DNA of 64,000 bases from Marivirga arenosa. Lineage in GTDB: Bacteria > Bacteroidota > Bacteroidia > Cytophagales > Cyclobacteriaceae. The stretch lies in the NCBI RefSeq assembly GCF_030503875.2, contig NZ_CP129968.2, positions 1,054,001-1,118,000 on the forward strand, in the 5' to 3' direction. Within the stretch, counting starts at the first letter, position 1, and each line of letters begins with the position of its first letter. Below the pieces are notes generated by a model. The model was not told the DNA's origin, made no database searches, and was given only the letters and a program-made list of their open reading frames with translations. Made by a program: the position numbers and the translations under genes. Positions 16,735 through 26,052 of this stretch are shown in pieces.

Positions 16735-17055
16735 ATGGCAGAAAGAGAATATAAGAGTTTTAAAGAGTTTTATCCGTATTACTTAACAGAGCATCAAGAT
16801 GCTACCTGTAGAACACTTCATTTCACAGGTACTGCTTTATTATTTATAGTTTTAGGATGGGCATTAATCACACAAACGTATTGGGGCTTAGCTTTAATTC
16901 CAGTTGTAGGATATGGCTTTGCGTGGGTAGGTCATTTCTTTTTTGAAAAGAATAAACCTGCTACTTTCACTTATCCATTATGGAGCCTAGCTTCGGATTT
17001 TAAAATGTTTTTTCAAATTTTAATTGGTAAACAGCCAATTAATCCGCAGCGATAA
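16735..17055 (+). CDS. Mpo1-like (DUF962) membrane protein
   Basis: A 106-residue protein with two or three hydrophobic segments. It carries the family features YxxEHQDATCRTLHFTGT near residue 20 and VGHFFFEKNKPATF near residue 65; the conserved His residues are proposed iron ligands. The yeast homologue Mpo1 is a dioxygenase for alpha-oxidation of 2-hydroxy fatty acids, so this could act on hydroxylated lipids, but bacterial members are not well studied. Its 3' end overlaps the convergent symporter gene by 17 bases. Confidence 0.8.
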   Translation: MAEREYKSFKEFYPYYLTEHQDATCRTLHFTGTALLFIVLGWALITQTYWGLALIPVVGYGFAWVGHFFFEKNKPATFTYPLWSLASDFKMFFQILIGKQPINPQR

Positions 17056-18829
17056 TTTTAGGGTAAAATTTAAATATTACAACTGTACAAACTATACTAA
17101 CTAAAAGTAGAGCTATTGCATTCAATATTTCGCCATATATAAATAAACCAGTGCTGAATAATAAGCTATAAATTCCAATACTTCCGGCAATCATACAAAC
17201 AATACCCGTTGGTACTTTCCATTTTTTGTTTTCATTATTTTTCAATAAGCCTTTACTATTCAGGCGATCAATGATTTTTTTCCAACCTGGTCCACCTGGG
17301 TTTACTTTATTTAAAAAGTTAGCTAATTGTTTATCCGTTGTTTTCGGGCTGAAATAGGTGGTTAAGATCCAACTGATTGAAGTAATGCCCACACCTATAA
17401 TCAATTTTTGCCAAGACAATAGTTCAGAAAAACCTAATTCGGTGTGAATAAAGCTAAAGTAGACTGCAACAAGAAAGCTTACAATCATTGCAACGATCTC
17501 ACTGATTGCATTAACTCTCCACCAAAACCATCTTAAAATATAAATAAGCCCAGTTCCCGCGCCAATTTGTAAAAGGATCTCAAAAGTTTGAAGTGCGTTT
17601 TCTAACACTAAGGCAATCAACATGCTAAATATCATCAGCACTAGGGTTAATATTCTACCTAAAGACACTTGTTTTTTTTCTGAAGCATCAGGATTAATAA
17701 ACCTTTTGTACACATCATTAACTAAATAAGAAGAGCCCCAATTCAAATGTGTTGAAATGGTACTCATATAGGCGGCAACCAAAGAAGTGACTACTAATCC
17801 TAATAATCCTGCAGGAATAAAGGTCAACATAGCGGGATAGCCCATATCATGAGTGGCCACCCCTGAATTAACCGCAGGGAATGCTTTTGAAAAGCTATCC
17901 AGCTCTGGGAAAACAATAATAGAACATAATGCCACTATAATCCACGGCCAAGGTCTTATAGCATAATGGGCAAAATTGAAAAATAAAACAGCTTTTATAG
18001 AATGATCAGCATTTTTGGCTGCAAACATTCTTTGGGCAATGTATCCCCCACCACCAGGTTCAGCACCCGGATACCAAGTGCTCCACCATTGAACTAAGAG
18101 TGGTATGATCAATAGCATTACCCACATTTCAGGATTTGAAAAAGAAGGAAAGAAGGATAATTTATCCACTACATTTTCATGAGTTAATAAATTTTCTAAA
18201 CCATTTACTTTCGGATGATTTAAAGCAACTACTGCTGCTATTATGGCTCCTCCTAGTGATAAAAAGAATTGTAGAAAATCGGTAAGTACAACTCCTCGTA
18301 ATCCCCCTAAGCTACTGTATATTACAGTGATTATCCCTGCAATAAGCACAGTTTCAACAGGGCTTAAACCTAATAGAACACCGCCTATTTTAATGGCAGC
18401 TAAACTTACTGAAGCCATTATCATGACATTGAAAAGTAATCCTAAATAGATGGCTCTAAAACCTCTTAGGAATTTTGCTGCTTTTCCTGAATATCTTAAT
18501 TCATAAAATTCTACGTCAGTTAATACTCCTGATTTTTTCCATAATCCCGCATAAACGAATACGGTTAGCATGCCAGTTAAAAGGAATGCCCACCAAGCCC
18601 AGTTGCCTGAAACTCCATTTTGTCTTACGATATCGGTTACAAGATTTGGGGTATCAGTAGAAAAAGTAGTGGCTACCATAGATACTCCTAAAAGCCACCA
18701 GGGCATTTTTCCACCTGCAGCAAAAAATTCAGATGCATTTTTATTTTTTCTGGAAGTCCAGAAGCCGATCAGTAGTGAAATGGCTAAAAAACCAAATAGG
18801 ATAACCCAATCTATGGTATTTAATATCAT
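17039..18829 (-). CDS. Sodium:solute symporter family protein
   Basis: A 596-residue member of the SSS (SLC5-like) family with about 13 to 14 membrane helices. It begins with NTIDWVILFGFLAISLLIGFWTSRK, the usual first helix, then KMPWWLLGVSMVATTFSTDTPN, a conserved sodium-site region, and GLRGVVLTDFLQFFLS. Substrate cannot be told: the family carries sugars, amino acids, vitamins and nucleosides. The hydrolase-OsmC fusion gene lies upstream on the same strand, with a 67-base gap. Confidence 0.9.
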   Translation of the reverse strand: MILNTIDWVILFGFLAISLLIGFWTSRKNKNASEFFAAGGKMPWWLLGVSMVATTFSTDTPNLVTDIVRQNGVSGNWAWWAFLLTGMLTVFVYAGLWKKSGVLTDVEFYELRYSGKAAKFLRGFRAIYLGLLFNVMIMASVSLAAIKIGGVLLGLSPVETVLIAGIITVIYSSLGGLRGVVLTDFLQFFLSLGGAIIAAVVALNHPKVNGLENLLTHENVVDKLSFFPSFSNPEMWVMLLIIPLLVQWWSTWYPGAEPGGGGYIAQRMFAAKNADHSIKAVLFFNFAHYAIRPWPWIIVALCSIIVFPELDSFSKAFPAVNSGVATHDMGYPAMLTFIPAGLLGLVVTSLVAAYMSTISTHLNWGSSYLVNDVYKRFINPDASEKKQVSLGRILTLVLMIFSMLIALVLENALQTFEILLQIGAGTGLIYILRWFWWRVNAISEIVAMIVSFLVAVYFSFIHTELGFSELLSWQKLIIGVGITSISWILTTYFSPKTTDKQLANFLNKVNPGGPGWKKIIDRLNSKGLLKNNENKKWKVPTGIVCMIAGSIGIYSLLFSTGLFIYGEILNAIALLLVSIVCTVVIFKFYPKIIAAD

Positions 18830-18896
18830 GATGATTTAAAATTTGCATGAAGATAGAAATTTTGATATTTCTTTTGATAATCCTCTAAATCAAATT

Positions 18897-20120
18897 TTAA
18901 TTATTATCCTTTTCCCTTGTTTCAACTTTAATTTTGCTTTCCAGCGTTTTATGAACTGGGCATTTATTGGCTATTTCAATCAATCGTTTTTTCTGCTCAT
19001 CATCCAAATCTCCATTTATTTCAATAGTTCTATCAAAAAAAGTAATTTTACTATCTGAAGACTCGCAATCCTTACTGTCCTTATCATATCTTTGATCATG
19101 ATCAACATGGACTAGGATTTCATCCACCTCCCAATTTTTTCTATTGGCATACATTCTTAATGTTATAGCAGTACAAGCTGCAAGCGCTGAAGTTAATAAG
19201 CCATAAGGAGATGTTCCAAAATTGTTTCCTCCCACTTTTTCAGGTTCATCAGCAACTAAATGATGACCTTCAGCAATTATCTGAGTAGTATAGATTTGAT
19301 CTTTTCCTCCTATAAAAGCTACAGTTTGAGAATCAGTGGAAATTTTGGCTTGCTTATTAAATTGTACATATCGTTTTGCCCAACTTGCAATTACTTCTCC
19401 ACTGTAAATAGAATCTTCTTTTTTACTTAACAAATGATCGGCCTGATCTAAAGAAATAAAACTTTTAGGGTGATGAGCTCTTTCATAAATTGCTGCCGCA
19501 TTAGAAATGTCAACGGTTTCATCTTGAGGAGAATGTAAAATCAAAATTGATTTTCTTAATTCTTCAATTTTGCTAAGGTTATCTTTGCTTTGAAGATCAT
19601 CCAAAAATTGCTTTTTAATTTTAAATGATCTTCCGCCAATATTTACTTTTGCCCCACCACTTTCTATTATTTCCTCTTTCTTATTTTCAATTAAATGAAG
19701 AACATGATCAGCCTGAGCTGGTGCACCTATAGTGGCTATTGCCTTAACACTATCTATTTTAGCGGCTGCAATTAACACTGCTGCACCTCCTAAGGAATGC
19801 CCAACCAACATTGTTGGAGAGGAGTATTCTTTTTCTAGGTATTCAGATGCTAAAACAATATCTTCTATGTTAGAAGAAAAGTTAGTGTCTGCAAAATCAC
19901 CGTCACTTTGTCCTAAACCTGTAAAATCAAAACTTAAAACGGCAAATCCTTTTTTTGTTAAACCTAATATGATATTGCGTACAGCATTAAGGTTTTTATT
20001 GCAAGTAAAGCAATGTGCAAATACAATATAATTATGGGGGAAATCATCTGCAGGGAAATGTATTTCAGCTGATAATTCAGTATTCTGACTCCCTTTAAAA
20101 GTAATTTTTTCTCTTTTCAT
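18897..20120 (-). CDS. Alpha/beta hydrolase-OsmC fusion protein
   Basis: A 407-residue two-domain protein. Residues 1 to about 255 are an alpha/beta hydrolase: FAHCFTCNKN oxyanion region, nucleophile elbow GHSLGG, an acidic residue in SPQDE and the His in QADHLL. Residues from about 265 form an OsmC/Ohr domain: GTSPYGLLTSALAACTAITLRMYANR with the first Cys and CPVHKTL with the second, the peroxidatic pair of this thiol peroxidase family. Fusions of this order are known in several phyla. Substrate unknown; a role in organic hydroperoxide handling is plausible. Probably in an operon with the symporter. Confidence 0.9.
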   Translation of the reverse strand: MKREKITFKGSQNTELSAEIHFPADDFPHNYIVFAHCFTCNKNLNAVRNIILGLTKKGFAVLSFDFTGLGQSDGDFADTNFSSNIEDIVLASEYLEKEYSSPTMLVGHSLGGAAVLIAAAKIDSVKAIATIGAPAQADHVLHLIENKKEEIIESGGAKVNIGGRSFKIKKQFLDDLQSKDNLSKIEELRKSILILHSPQDETVDISNAAAIYERAHHPKSFISLDQADHLLSKKEDSIYSGEVIASWAKRYVQFNKQAKISTDSQTVAFIGGKDQIYTTQIIAEGHHLVADEPEKVGGNNFGTSPYGLLTSALAACTAITLRMYANRKNWEVDEILVHVDHDQRYDKDSKDCESSDSKITFFDRTIEINGDLDDEQKKRLIEIANKCPVHKTLESKIKVETREKDNN

Positions 20121-20391
20121 TGTGCTTTGATTTGCTATAAATTTTAATTTAAAAAATCTAATCTATATTTAAAGGTGATTTTGAGCATTTGAAAAATTTT
20201 ATAAAAATTTTACTTTAAAAAGTATTGAATAATTACATTAGAGCTTAAAAAAATGTGATTTTTCAAAAGTATTGTTAACTTAGTTGTGCTTAATGAGCAA
20301 AAGAATAATCAAGCTATAGTGTGAACGAACTGCTAAAACTTGATTTATAACATATTAGAAACAACATAATTAAAAGATTAAAACTCAAACC

Positions 20392-20787
20392 ATGTTAAAA
20401 GAACAGCTAAAAATCTTAATTAAATTAGCCACAATTGATAATGAATTGGCTGACAAAGAAGCTAACTTGATAGAAAAAGTTGGTAAGGCTAATGGGGTTA
20501 CAGAGGATGAAATATATCAAATGATAAAAAACCCTGAGCCTATTAAAAACTTAGATACTTTATCTGAAGATCAGAGATTTGAATATCTATATAACATCAT
20601 TCAATTGATGAAAATAGATGGTAAAGTTTATAAGAGTGAGATTGTGTTTTGTCAGCAGATAGCTGAAAAATTAGGATATAAAAAGAAAGCTGTAGCTGAG
20701 TTATCGAAAAGTATTTACAGTGATCCTAGCATCACTAGTGATAGAGAAGAACTAAAATCTCGATTGAGAAAATATACAGTAAGATAA
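20392..20787 (+). CDS. TerB-like protein
   Basis: A 131-residue helical protein with paired segments ATIDNELADKEANLIEKVGK and IQLMKIDGKVYKSEIVFCQQIAEKLG, the repeated D-x-E/K-x2-E pattern of the TerB family (tellurite resistance B), whose members bind metal through acidic residues. No ter gene cluster is near, so a link to tellurite is not supported. It has its own terminator. The 271 bases before it show no clear promoter or other feature. Confidence 0.7.
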   Translation: MLKEQLKILIKLATIDNELADKEANLIEKVGKANGVTEDEIYQMIKNPEPIKNLDTLSEDQRFEYLYNIIQLMKIDGKVYKSEIVFCQQIAEKLGYKKKAVAELSKSIYSDPSITSDREELKSRLRKYTVR

Positions 20788-20791
20788 TTGC

Positions 20792-20815
20792 AAGCCCCAT
20801 TACGGGGCTTTTTTT
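20792..20815 (+). terminator. Terminator after the TerB-like gene
   Basis: AAGCCCC-ATTAC-GGGGCTT followed by a T run. Confidence 0.9.
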
Positions 20816-20826
20816 ATGATAAAGGT

Positions 20827-21600
20827 TTATTCTACTTTAAAATTATCGTTAAAATACTCCTTTCCTTTATTTATATACTTTTCATCTACCAGGTAATATT
20901 CTTTTCTGCTTTTCTTTTCAATTAAATCCTTAAATAGAATTTCTGCTTTTTTATTTTTATCATTCTTATGCAGTGCTTTTGCATATAAAAATTGATTCGC
21001 AGTATGCTCAGGTGCTATTTTATATGCTTTTTTTAGTAATTTTTGGGCTTTTTTATCGGAGGGCCATTCTATAATTAAAGGAATATTAGGTACTTCTAAA
21101 TACATGCCGCCCAACAAACGTATAGCTCCAGCCTGATTGTAATTTTCATCTAGCGTAATTGCTTTTTGACTTAATTTCTTAATTTCATTTAGAACATTAT
21201 TTTGAGCGGCTTCAACAATATCAAGCATGTTAGCCCATCTAGCATAATTAGCAGCATACCAATATACTATTGCCCCATTTTCAGGAAATTCTTTTGTCTT
21301 TTCTTCAGCTAAATCAATAGCCATTTTGTATATCTGCTTTTTTTCTTTTTGTGAGCAATCTGTCCATGAAGCTTTGAATTCATAGCTTTTTAATAAGCCA
21401 ATGGTTCTTTCAGGTTCTGTTTTTATTTGTTTGAAATGATAAATTGCTTTATTGATGTTTGTGTTTGTAGCATATCCATCTTTAATTTCCGCATGCTTAT
21501 GTTTTAAATAATATTCAGCTGAATCTAAAGATTTTTGAGCGTAGGAATGAATTTGAAAAATGAGAAAGAGTAGTAAAAGAATGATAGTTTTATAACTCAT
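20827..21600 (-). CDS. Exported TPR-like protein
   Basis: A 257-residue secreted or periplasmic protein. The start at 21600 gives MSYKTIILLLLFLIFQIHSYAQ, a good signal peptide with cleavage after YAQ; an ATG 18 bases upstream only adds a charged lead. The mature part has TPR-like helix pairs, and the stretch AIRLLGGMYLEVPNIPL ... KAQKLLKKAYKIAPEHTANQFLYAKAL resembles the TatT family of TRAP-transporter-associated TPR proteins. No transporter genes are adjacent. Function unknown. Confidence 0.75.
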   Translation of the reverse strand: MSYKTIILLLLFLIFQIHSYAQKSLDSAEYYLKHKHAEIKDGYATNTNINKAIYHFKQIKTEPERTIGLLKSYEFKASWTDCSQKEKKQIYKMAIDLAEEKTKEFPENGAIVYWYAANYARWANMLDIVEAAQNNVLNEIKKLSQKAITLDENYNQAGAIRLLGGMYLEVPNIPLIIEWPSDKKAQKLLKKAYKIAPEHTANQFLYAKALHKNDKNKKAEILFKDLIEKKSRKEYYLVDEKYINKGKEYFNDNFKVE

Positions 21601-21726
21601 AATTAGTTCATGTTTCAATTATTTGACTGTCCGGTTAACGCTTTCAAATTAATTATGTTGGAATAGATTTTTGTTTATACACATTTAATCAAAAAATCTG
21701 TAAATTAAAGTTTAATTCATTAACAA

Positions 21727-22278
21727 ATGACACCGAAATCATCTGAAAATTCACGAACTACTATTACGGAGCTTATGATACCTTCATATGCTAATTTTGG
21801 GGGTAAAATCCATGGAGGAATCCTTTTGTCTTTAATGGATAAAGTGGCTTATGCAACAGCTACCAAACACAGTGGTGCTTACTGTGTAACTGTATCTGTG
21901 GACAATGTTGATTTTTTACAACCAGTTGAAGTAGGTGATTTAGTATCCATGATGGCTTCAGTAAATTATGTTGGCAATTCGAGTATGGTGGTTGGCATTA
22001 AAGTGATAGCCGAAAATGTGAAAACAGGGATAGTAAAACATACTAACACAAGTTACTTTACAATGGTTGCTAAAAATGATGAAGGTGGTTTAATGAAGGT
22101 TCCACCGCTAAGATTAAATACTAAAGAAGATGTGAGAAGGTTCGCTGAAGCCGTAAAAAGAAAAAGCTTAAGAAAAGGCTATCAAGCACAAATGGAGGCA
22201 GAAAAAAGTGATTTTACCTTTGAAAAGCAAAAAGAGATATTGCAAGACCAGAGATGTGAAATAAAATTAAAGGAATAA
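21727..22278 (+). CDS. Acyl-CoA thioesterase (hotdog fold)
   Basis: A 183-residue single-hotdog thioesterase of the YciA/BACH type, hydrolysing acyl-CoA. The signature is GGKIHGGILLSLMDKVAYATATKHSG, with the active-site Asp in LMD, followed by VTVSVDNVDFLQPVEVGDLV. The C-terminal 45 residues are basic and helical (RRFAEAVKRKSLRKG). A paralogue lies at 41050-41574. The gene is probably monocistronic. Confidence 0.88.
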   Translation: MTPKSSENSRTTITELMIPSYANFGGKIHGGILLSLMDKVAYATATKHSGAYCVTVSVDNVDFLQPVEVGDLVSMMASVNYVGNSSMVVGIKVIAENVKTGIVKHTNTSYFTMVAKNDEGGLMKVPPLRLNTKEDVRRFAEAVKRKSLRKGYQAQMEAEKSDFTFEKQKEILQDQRCEIKLKE

Positions 22279-22319
22279 AAAGGGCAGATTAATTGAAACC
22301 TGCCTTCCAAAATTAATAA

Positions 22320-22739
22320 TTAGGCATTAACGGATTGCTTTTCTTTTAGCCATTTTTTTGCATCATCTACCGTTTTAAAAGTAGCCATTTCTAATACACC
22401 ACCAATATTCATATTTAATTCTTTTGCTGACATTTCAGAAAAAGTATTTGCAGAAACTACATGAGCATAATATTTAAGTCCAGCATCCATTACTTTAGGA
22501 ATTAAAACAGATTCAATCCAATCCATTGCTTGTGTCCACGGACCAGTTGATTTACTATCATCATTTAACAAATAAGGGCATTTTGTTTTCTTTACTAAAT
22601 CGGCAAAGTCAAGACCCCATTTTTTTATTGCATCCACGTTTGCATAGCCTTCCCAATCACAAAATATCCAATTATTTTGTTCTTGATATTCCGTTTTGCA
22701 AATCACTCTGTCAAGGTTGTTTTTGGTATCAAATTTCAT
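22320..22739 (-). CDS. STAS/SpoIIAA-like protein
   Basis: A 139-residue cytoplasmic protein with a pattern like the SpoIIAA-like/SEC14-type STAS fold: WIFCDWEGYANVDAIKKWG, PYLLNDDSKSTGPWTQA, a central YYAHVVSANTFSEMSAKEL and a C-terminal TFKTVDDAKKWLKEK helix. Such proteins are common and uncharacterised in Cytophagales. No kinase or anti-sigma partner is adjacent. Confidence 0.6.
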   Translation of the reverse strand: MKFDTKNNLDRVICKTEYQEQNNWIFCDWEGYANVDAIKKWGLDFADLVKKTKCPYLLNDDSKSTGPWTQAMDWIESVLIPKVMDAGLKYYAHVVSANTFSEMSAKELNMNIGGVLEMATFKTVDDAKKWLKEKQSVNA

Positions 22740-22890
22740 AATGTTAAAATTTTTAGGTTAAAATATTTCAAAAAATATATCGATAATAAAATTAACTAAA
22801 TGCTAAGTAGATTTAAATTTAGTTTGTTATTATATGTTACATTGTATAATAATTGTTATTAGCTCCAAAAGTTTCTGTTAATTTGTAAGT

Positions 22891-23262
22891 ATGAAAAAAA
22901 TAATTCTGTTTGTTTTCCTTATTACTGCTTTGTTAATAGTTTATTCTCTTTCAACAGTGGAAAATGTAAATTCATTGGAGGGCGATTTTGAAGAAATGGC
23001 TTTTGTTAGGAATGAAAATAATACTGGACCAGTGCACAGAATCTATGTTTTTTCACTAAATGATACATTATGGACCCAAATGAGAAAGCATATTGACTTA
23101 CTTCCACACACGAAATATGGCACTACTGAGGTATATTATTTTCTAAAAAAGGATGTAAAATCTATAGAAATCAGTTTGGATATGTCAGGTTTGGAGAATA
23201 AGACACTTAAGCCTTTAGCTCATTATGTGAAAAATGGCCAAGGAAAAATCATTAGAAAATAA
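22891..23262 (+). CDS. Hypothetical exported or membrane-anchored protein
   Basis: A 123-residue protein with an N-terminal hydrophobic segment (IILFVFLITALLIVYSL) that is a signal anchor or uncleaved signal peptide. The rest is soluble and shows no motif I know. The convergent flavin reductase gene ends 4 bases away. Confidence 0.6.
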   Translation: MKKIILFVFLITALLIVYSLSTVENVNSLEGDFEEMAFVRNENNTGPVHRIYVFSLNDTLWTQMRKHIDLLPHTKYGTTEVYYFLKKDVKSIEISLDMSGLENKTLKPLAHYVKNGQGKIIRK

Positions 23263-23266
23263 ATAT

Positions 23267-24142
23267 TTATTGGATTAGTAATACTTTCCAAGCTTGCATA
23301 ATTTTACCTTTTTCTAATAAAATATGAGCAATATTATGGATTTCTTCAGTAGTAGTTTTATTATCTATCTTCTCGAAACCTTCTGGAAATTCAACAGATT
23401 TTAAATCTTCTGAGGTAGGAAGCTTTTCTATGTTTCCAAGCTTTCCTAGATCATTCCCACTAAGAATTTTGCTATTTTTTATCAATTCTGGTAAGGCATC
23501 AACACCAATACCTAATTTTTGTAAAGGTTTTTCAACTTCGAAAAGTGCATTTTTTGATCGACTATACCAATTGCCGCCTAATCTTCCTATAGGATCTAGC
23601 TTAAAAGGATCAACTTTTCCATTTTCATCTAATATTTCTTCATTCACATGAATGTGAATCACTTCACAAATCACTAGATTTCCAGCTCCTCCATTAGGTC
23701 CGGTTTCTATTACTTCATTTACTTTACATTCAAATGCAATGGGTGATTCTGCAACTCTTGGAGGCTTTACTTTTGTTGATTTTGCTTCCGTAAGTCCTGA
23801 TTTAATGAATTCATTTACCCCCTTTTCATATTCAGTAGATGAAAGAGACATTTGCTCTACCATAGGGTAGTTGGCAATATTGATTACAACTTCTGCAACT
23901 TCTTTCACATTTTCATATGAGTGTTTGGTTGTATTATTCCTACCTCTTCTTGCAGGTGAAAAAATAAGAATAGGCGGATTTGCACCAAAAACATTAAAAA
24001 AACTAAAAGGACTTAAATTAACATTTCCTTCTTTATCAATTGTACTGGCAAAAGCTATAGGCCTTGGTGCAATTGTGCCTAGTAATAAAGCATGTAATTC
24101 AGGTGTTTTAATTGATTTTGGATCTATTTCTTTATAACTCAT
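23267..24142 (-). CDS. Flavin reductase family protein (flavoredoxin-like)
   Basis: A 291-residue FMN-binding split-barrel protein. LLLGTIAPRPIAFASTID, VNLSPFSFFNVFGANPPILIFSPA and the Asn-Thr-Thr-Lys-His stretch are typical of the flavoredoxin/DIM6-type flavin reductases. An extra C-terminal segment of about 80 residues follows the barrel. It is upstream of no partner oxygenase; the next gene upstream on the same strand is the asparagine synthase, so the reductase may be cotranscribed with it (26-base gap). Confidence 0.85.
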   Translation of the reverse strand: MSYKEIDPKSIKTPELHALLLGTIAPRPIAFASTIDKEGNVNLSPFSFFNVFGANPPILIFSPARRGRNNTTKHSYENVKEVAEVVINIANYPMVEQMSLSSTEYEKGVNEFIKSGLTEAKSTKVKPPRVAESPIAFECKVNEVIETGPNGGAGNLVICEVIHIHVNEEILDENGKVDPFKLDPIGRLGGNWYSRSKNALFEVEKPLQKLGIGVDALPELIKNSKILSGNDLGKLGNIEKLPTSEDLKSVEFPEGFEKIDNKTTTEEIHNIAHILLEKGKIMQAWKVLLIQ

Positions 24143-24168
24143 TTTATTGATTTTATGTCTTTGCTTAG

Positions 24169-25992
24169 CTAATTGTTCTCAATCAGCCACAGTTCCAAAA
24201 TTAATAAACTGTAAATGATATAATAAGTATTTCGGTCCTGATATTTATTTCCCCTAAATAATCCGCTAATCTCATCATAGTTTATAAACTGGTAGATGTT
24301 AGCATTTGGATCATATAATAAGTCTTTTATGATTTCATTAAAATCATTTTTAATCCATTCCTCTAATGGAGCTTCAAATGAGATTTTTTTCGATTTCGTT
24401 ACTTCTTTAGGAAGTTGGTCTTTATATATTGATTTTAATAAATGCTTTCTGCTAAAGCCTTTAATATTATAGCCTTCATCTAAAGCATTCATGGTTTCAA
24501 ACAATCTGTAATCTAAAAATGGTGATCGAGCTTCCACTGAATATGCCATACTTGCTCTATCCATTTTAACTAAAATACCAGATAGTAAATTGAAGTTTCT
24601 ATCTAGGTGCATTAGTTGATCCAATTCTGATAGCTTATCATCTAAAAATGGCCATAATAATTCCTCAGCTGATTGAAATGATTTAGCGTTATTCAAGATT
24701 TGATCTTTATCTATATCTCTGAACATGTCAGTGGTATACAATAAATATTTTTCAGGAAATTTCGATTGAGTAATTCTGTTGATTCTATTTAAAAACCCAA
24801 ACTTCGATTTCCTATTATTATTTGAATCGAAAAAACTGAAATACTTTAAAGCAGATAAAAATTTGATGTTTTTTGCTGTAAAATACCTTCTATAACCACC
24901 AAAAAGCTCATCTCCTCCATCTCCATTCAGCATCACTTTTACTTTTTTGGAAGCTATTTCAGCAATTGCCAAATTAGGCAAGGCGCTGCTATCCGCTAGG
25001 GGTTGATCAAATGTTTTAATAGCTGTATTCAGTAAAGCTATAGGAGTTTTATCAATGCTTATAATTTCATGGTTTAATCCAAATTGTTTAGCTGTTGTTT
25101 TAGCTATATTACTTTCATTTTGATCAGTTTGAAAAGGATATTTTACTGTATAAGCAGCTAATTGATTATCAAACTTTGCTGCTTCCATGGCGATTACTGA
25201 ACTATCCCAGCCCCCCGATAGGAATAATCCTTTTTTTACATCCGCCCTTAATCTAATTTTTACAGCATCTTCAATCTGTACTTTTATCAATTCCTTAGCG
25301 TCCTGAAAGCTTATGCTTTCATTTTTTTGATAATTGTGTTTCCAAAAAGATTCAATACTAAGATTACCCTTATTAAATTTTAGAATACTGGCAGGAGGAA
25401 GAGCATAAATGTTCTCATATATGGTTTCAGGCTCTGGGATATTAGAGTAACACAAATAATGGAAAATAGCATTTTTATTTAGCTGAATTGGGATGTTTTT
25501 CAACTGCATTAATTTTTTCAGGCTCTTTATTTCAGATGCAAAAAGGAAAGTATTCTGGTTATGATAGTAATATAAGGGTTTTTGTCCCATCCTATCTCGA
25601 GCAAGTAGAAATGTATCAAGATGCTCATCATAATAGGCAATTGAAAACATTCCATTTAATGTGGATATACTATTTTCAAATCCTCTTTTTGTAACTAATT
25701 CGAATAAAATATCTGTATCAGAATTAGATTGAAAATTTATTGATTTACCGATTTCAGGATAATTATAAATAGCCCCGTTGAAGATCAGGTATTGTCCTTT
25801 ATTGTTATGCTTGGGCTGGCTTCCATGATCAAGTCCAATTATCTTAAGCCTTTGAGTTCCAATATTTATATTTGATGTAGATAAAAATTGTTGTTCATCC
25901 GGGCCTCTATGCTCTAATAATTTTAAAGCAACAGCAAAATCCCTTTCATCTAAAGCATTATGATTTGACCAAGCACCCGCTATTCCACACAT
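24169..25992 (-). CDS. asnB: Asparagine synthase (glutamine-hydrolysing)
   Basis: A 607-residue two-domain amidotransferase converting Asp, Gln and ATP to Asn. The N-terminal class II glutaminase begins MCGIAG with the catalytic Cys2 and has LEHRGPDE. The synthase domain has a PP loop GLFLSGGWDSSVIA, with Trp where Leu or Val is usual, and LNGDGGDELFGGYRRY. The length fits free-standing AsnB; similar enzymes also amidate sugars in polysaccharide loci, but no such locus surrounds it. Confidence 0.88.
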   Translation of the reverse strand: MCGIAGAWSNHNALDERDFAVALKLLEHRGPDEQQFLSTSNINIGTQRLKIIGLDHGSQPKHNNKGQYLIFNGAIYNYPEIGKSINFQSNSDTDILFELVTKRGFENSISTLNGMFSIAYYDEHLDTFLLARDRMGQKPLYYYHNQNTFLFASEIKSLKKLMQLKNIPIQLNKNAIFHYLCYSNIPEPETIYENIYALPPASILKFNKGNLSIESFWKHNYQKNESISFQDAKELIKVQIEDAVKIRLRADVKKGLFLSGGWDSSVIAMEAAKFDNQLAAYTVKYPFQTDQNESNIAKTTAKQFGLNHEIISIDKTPIALLNTAIKTFDQPLADSSALPNLAIAEIASKKVKVMLNGDGGDELFGGYRRYFTAKNIKFLSALKYFSFFDSNNNRKSKFGFLNRINRITQSKFPEKYLLYTTDMFRDIDKDQILNNAKSFQSAEELLWPFLDDKLSELDQLMHLDRNFNLLSGILVKMDRASMAYSVEARSPFLDYRLFETMNALDEGYNIKGFSRKHLLKSIYKDQLPKEVTKSKKISFEAPLEEWIKNDFNEIIKDLLYDPNANIYQFINYDEISGLFRGNKYQDRNTYYIIYSLLILELWLIENN

Positions 25993-26052
25993 ATTGAAAT
26001 TTTAAAGGCTAGAAAATGAAGTTATTCGCCTGAAATCAAAAATAGTTATTTC

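Noticed and set aside
20121..20391. Search for a promoter or RNA in the 271-base gap before the TerB-like gene
   Set aside because: No TAnnTTTG element with proper spacing and no convincing hairpin found.
22280..22305. GGCAG ... CTGCC pair after the thioesterase at 21727 as terminator
   Set aside because: Five pairs with a long loop and no T run.
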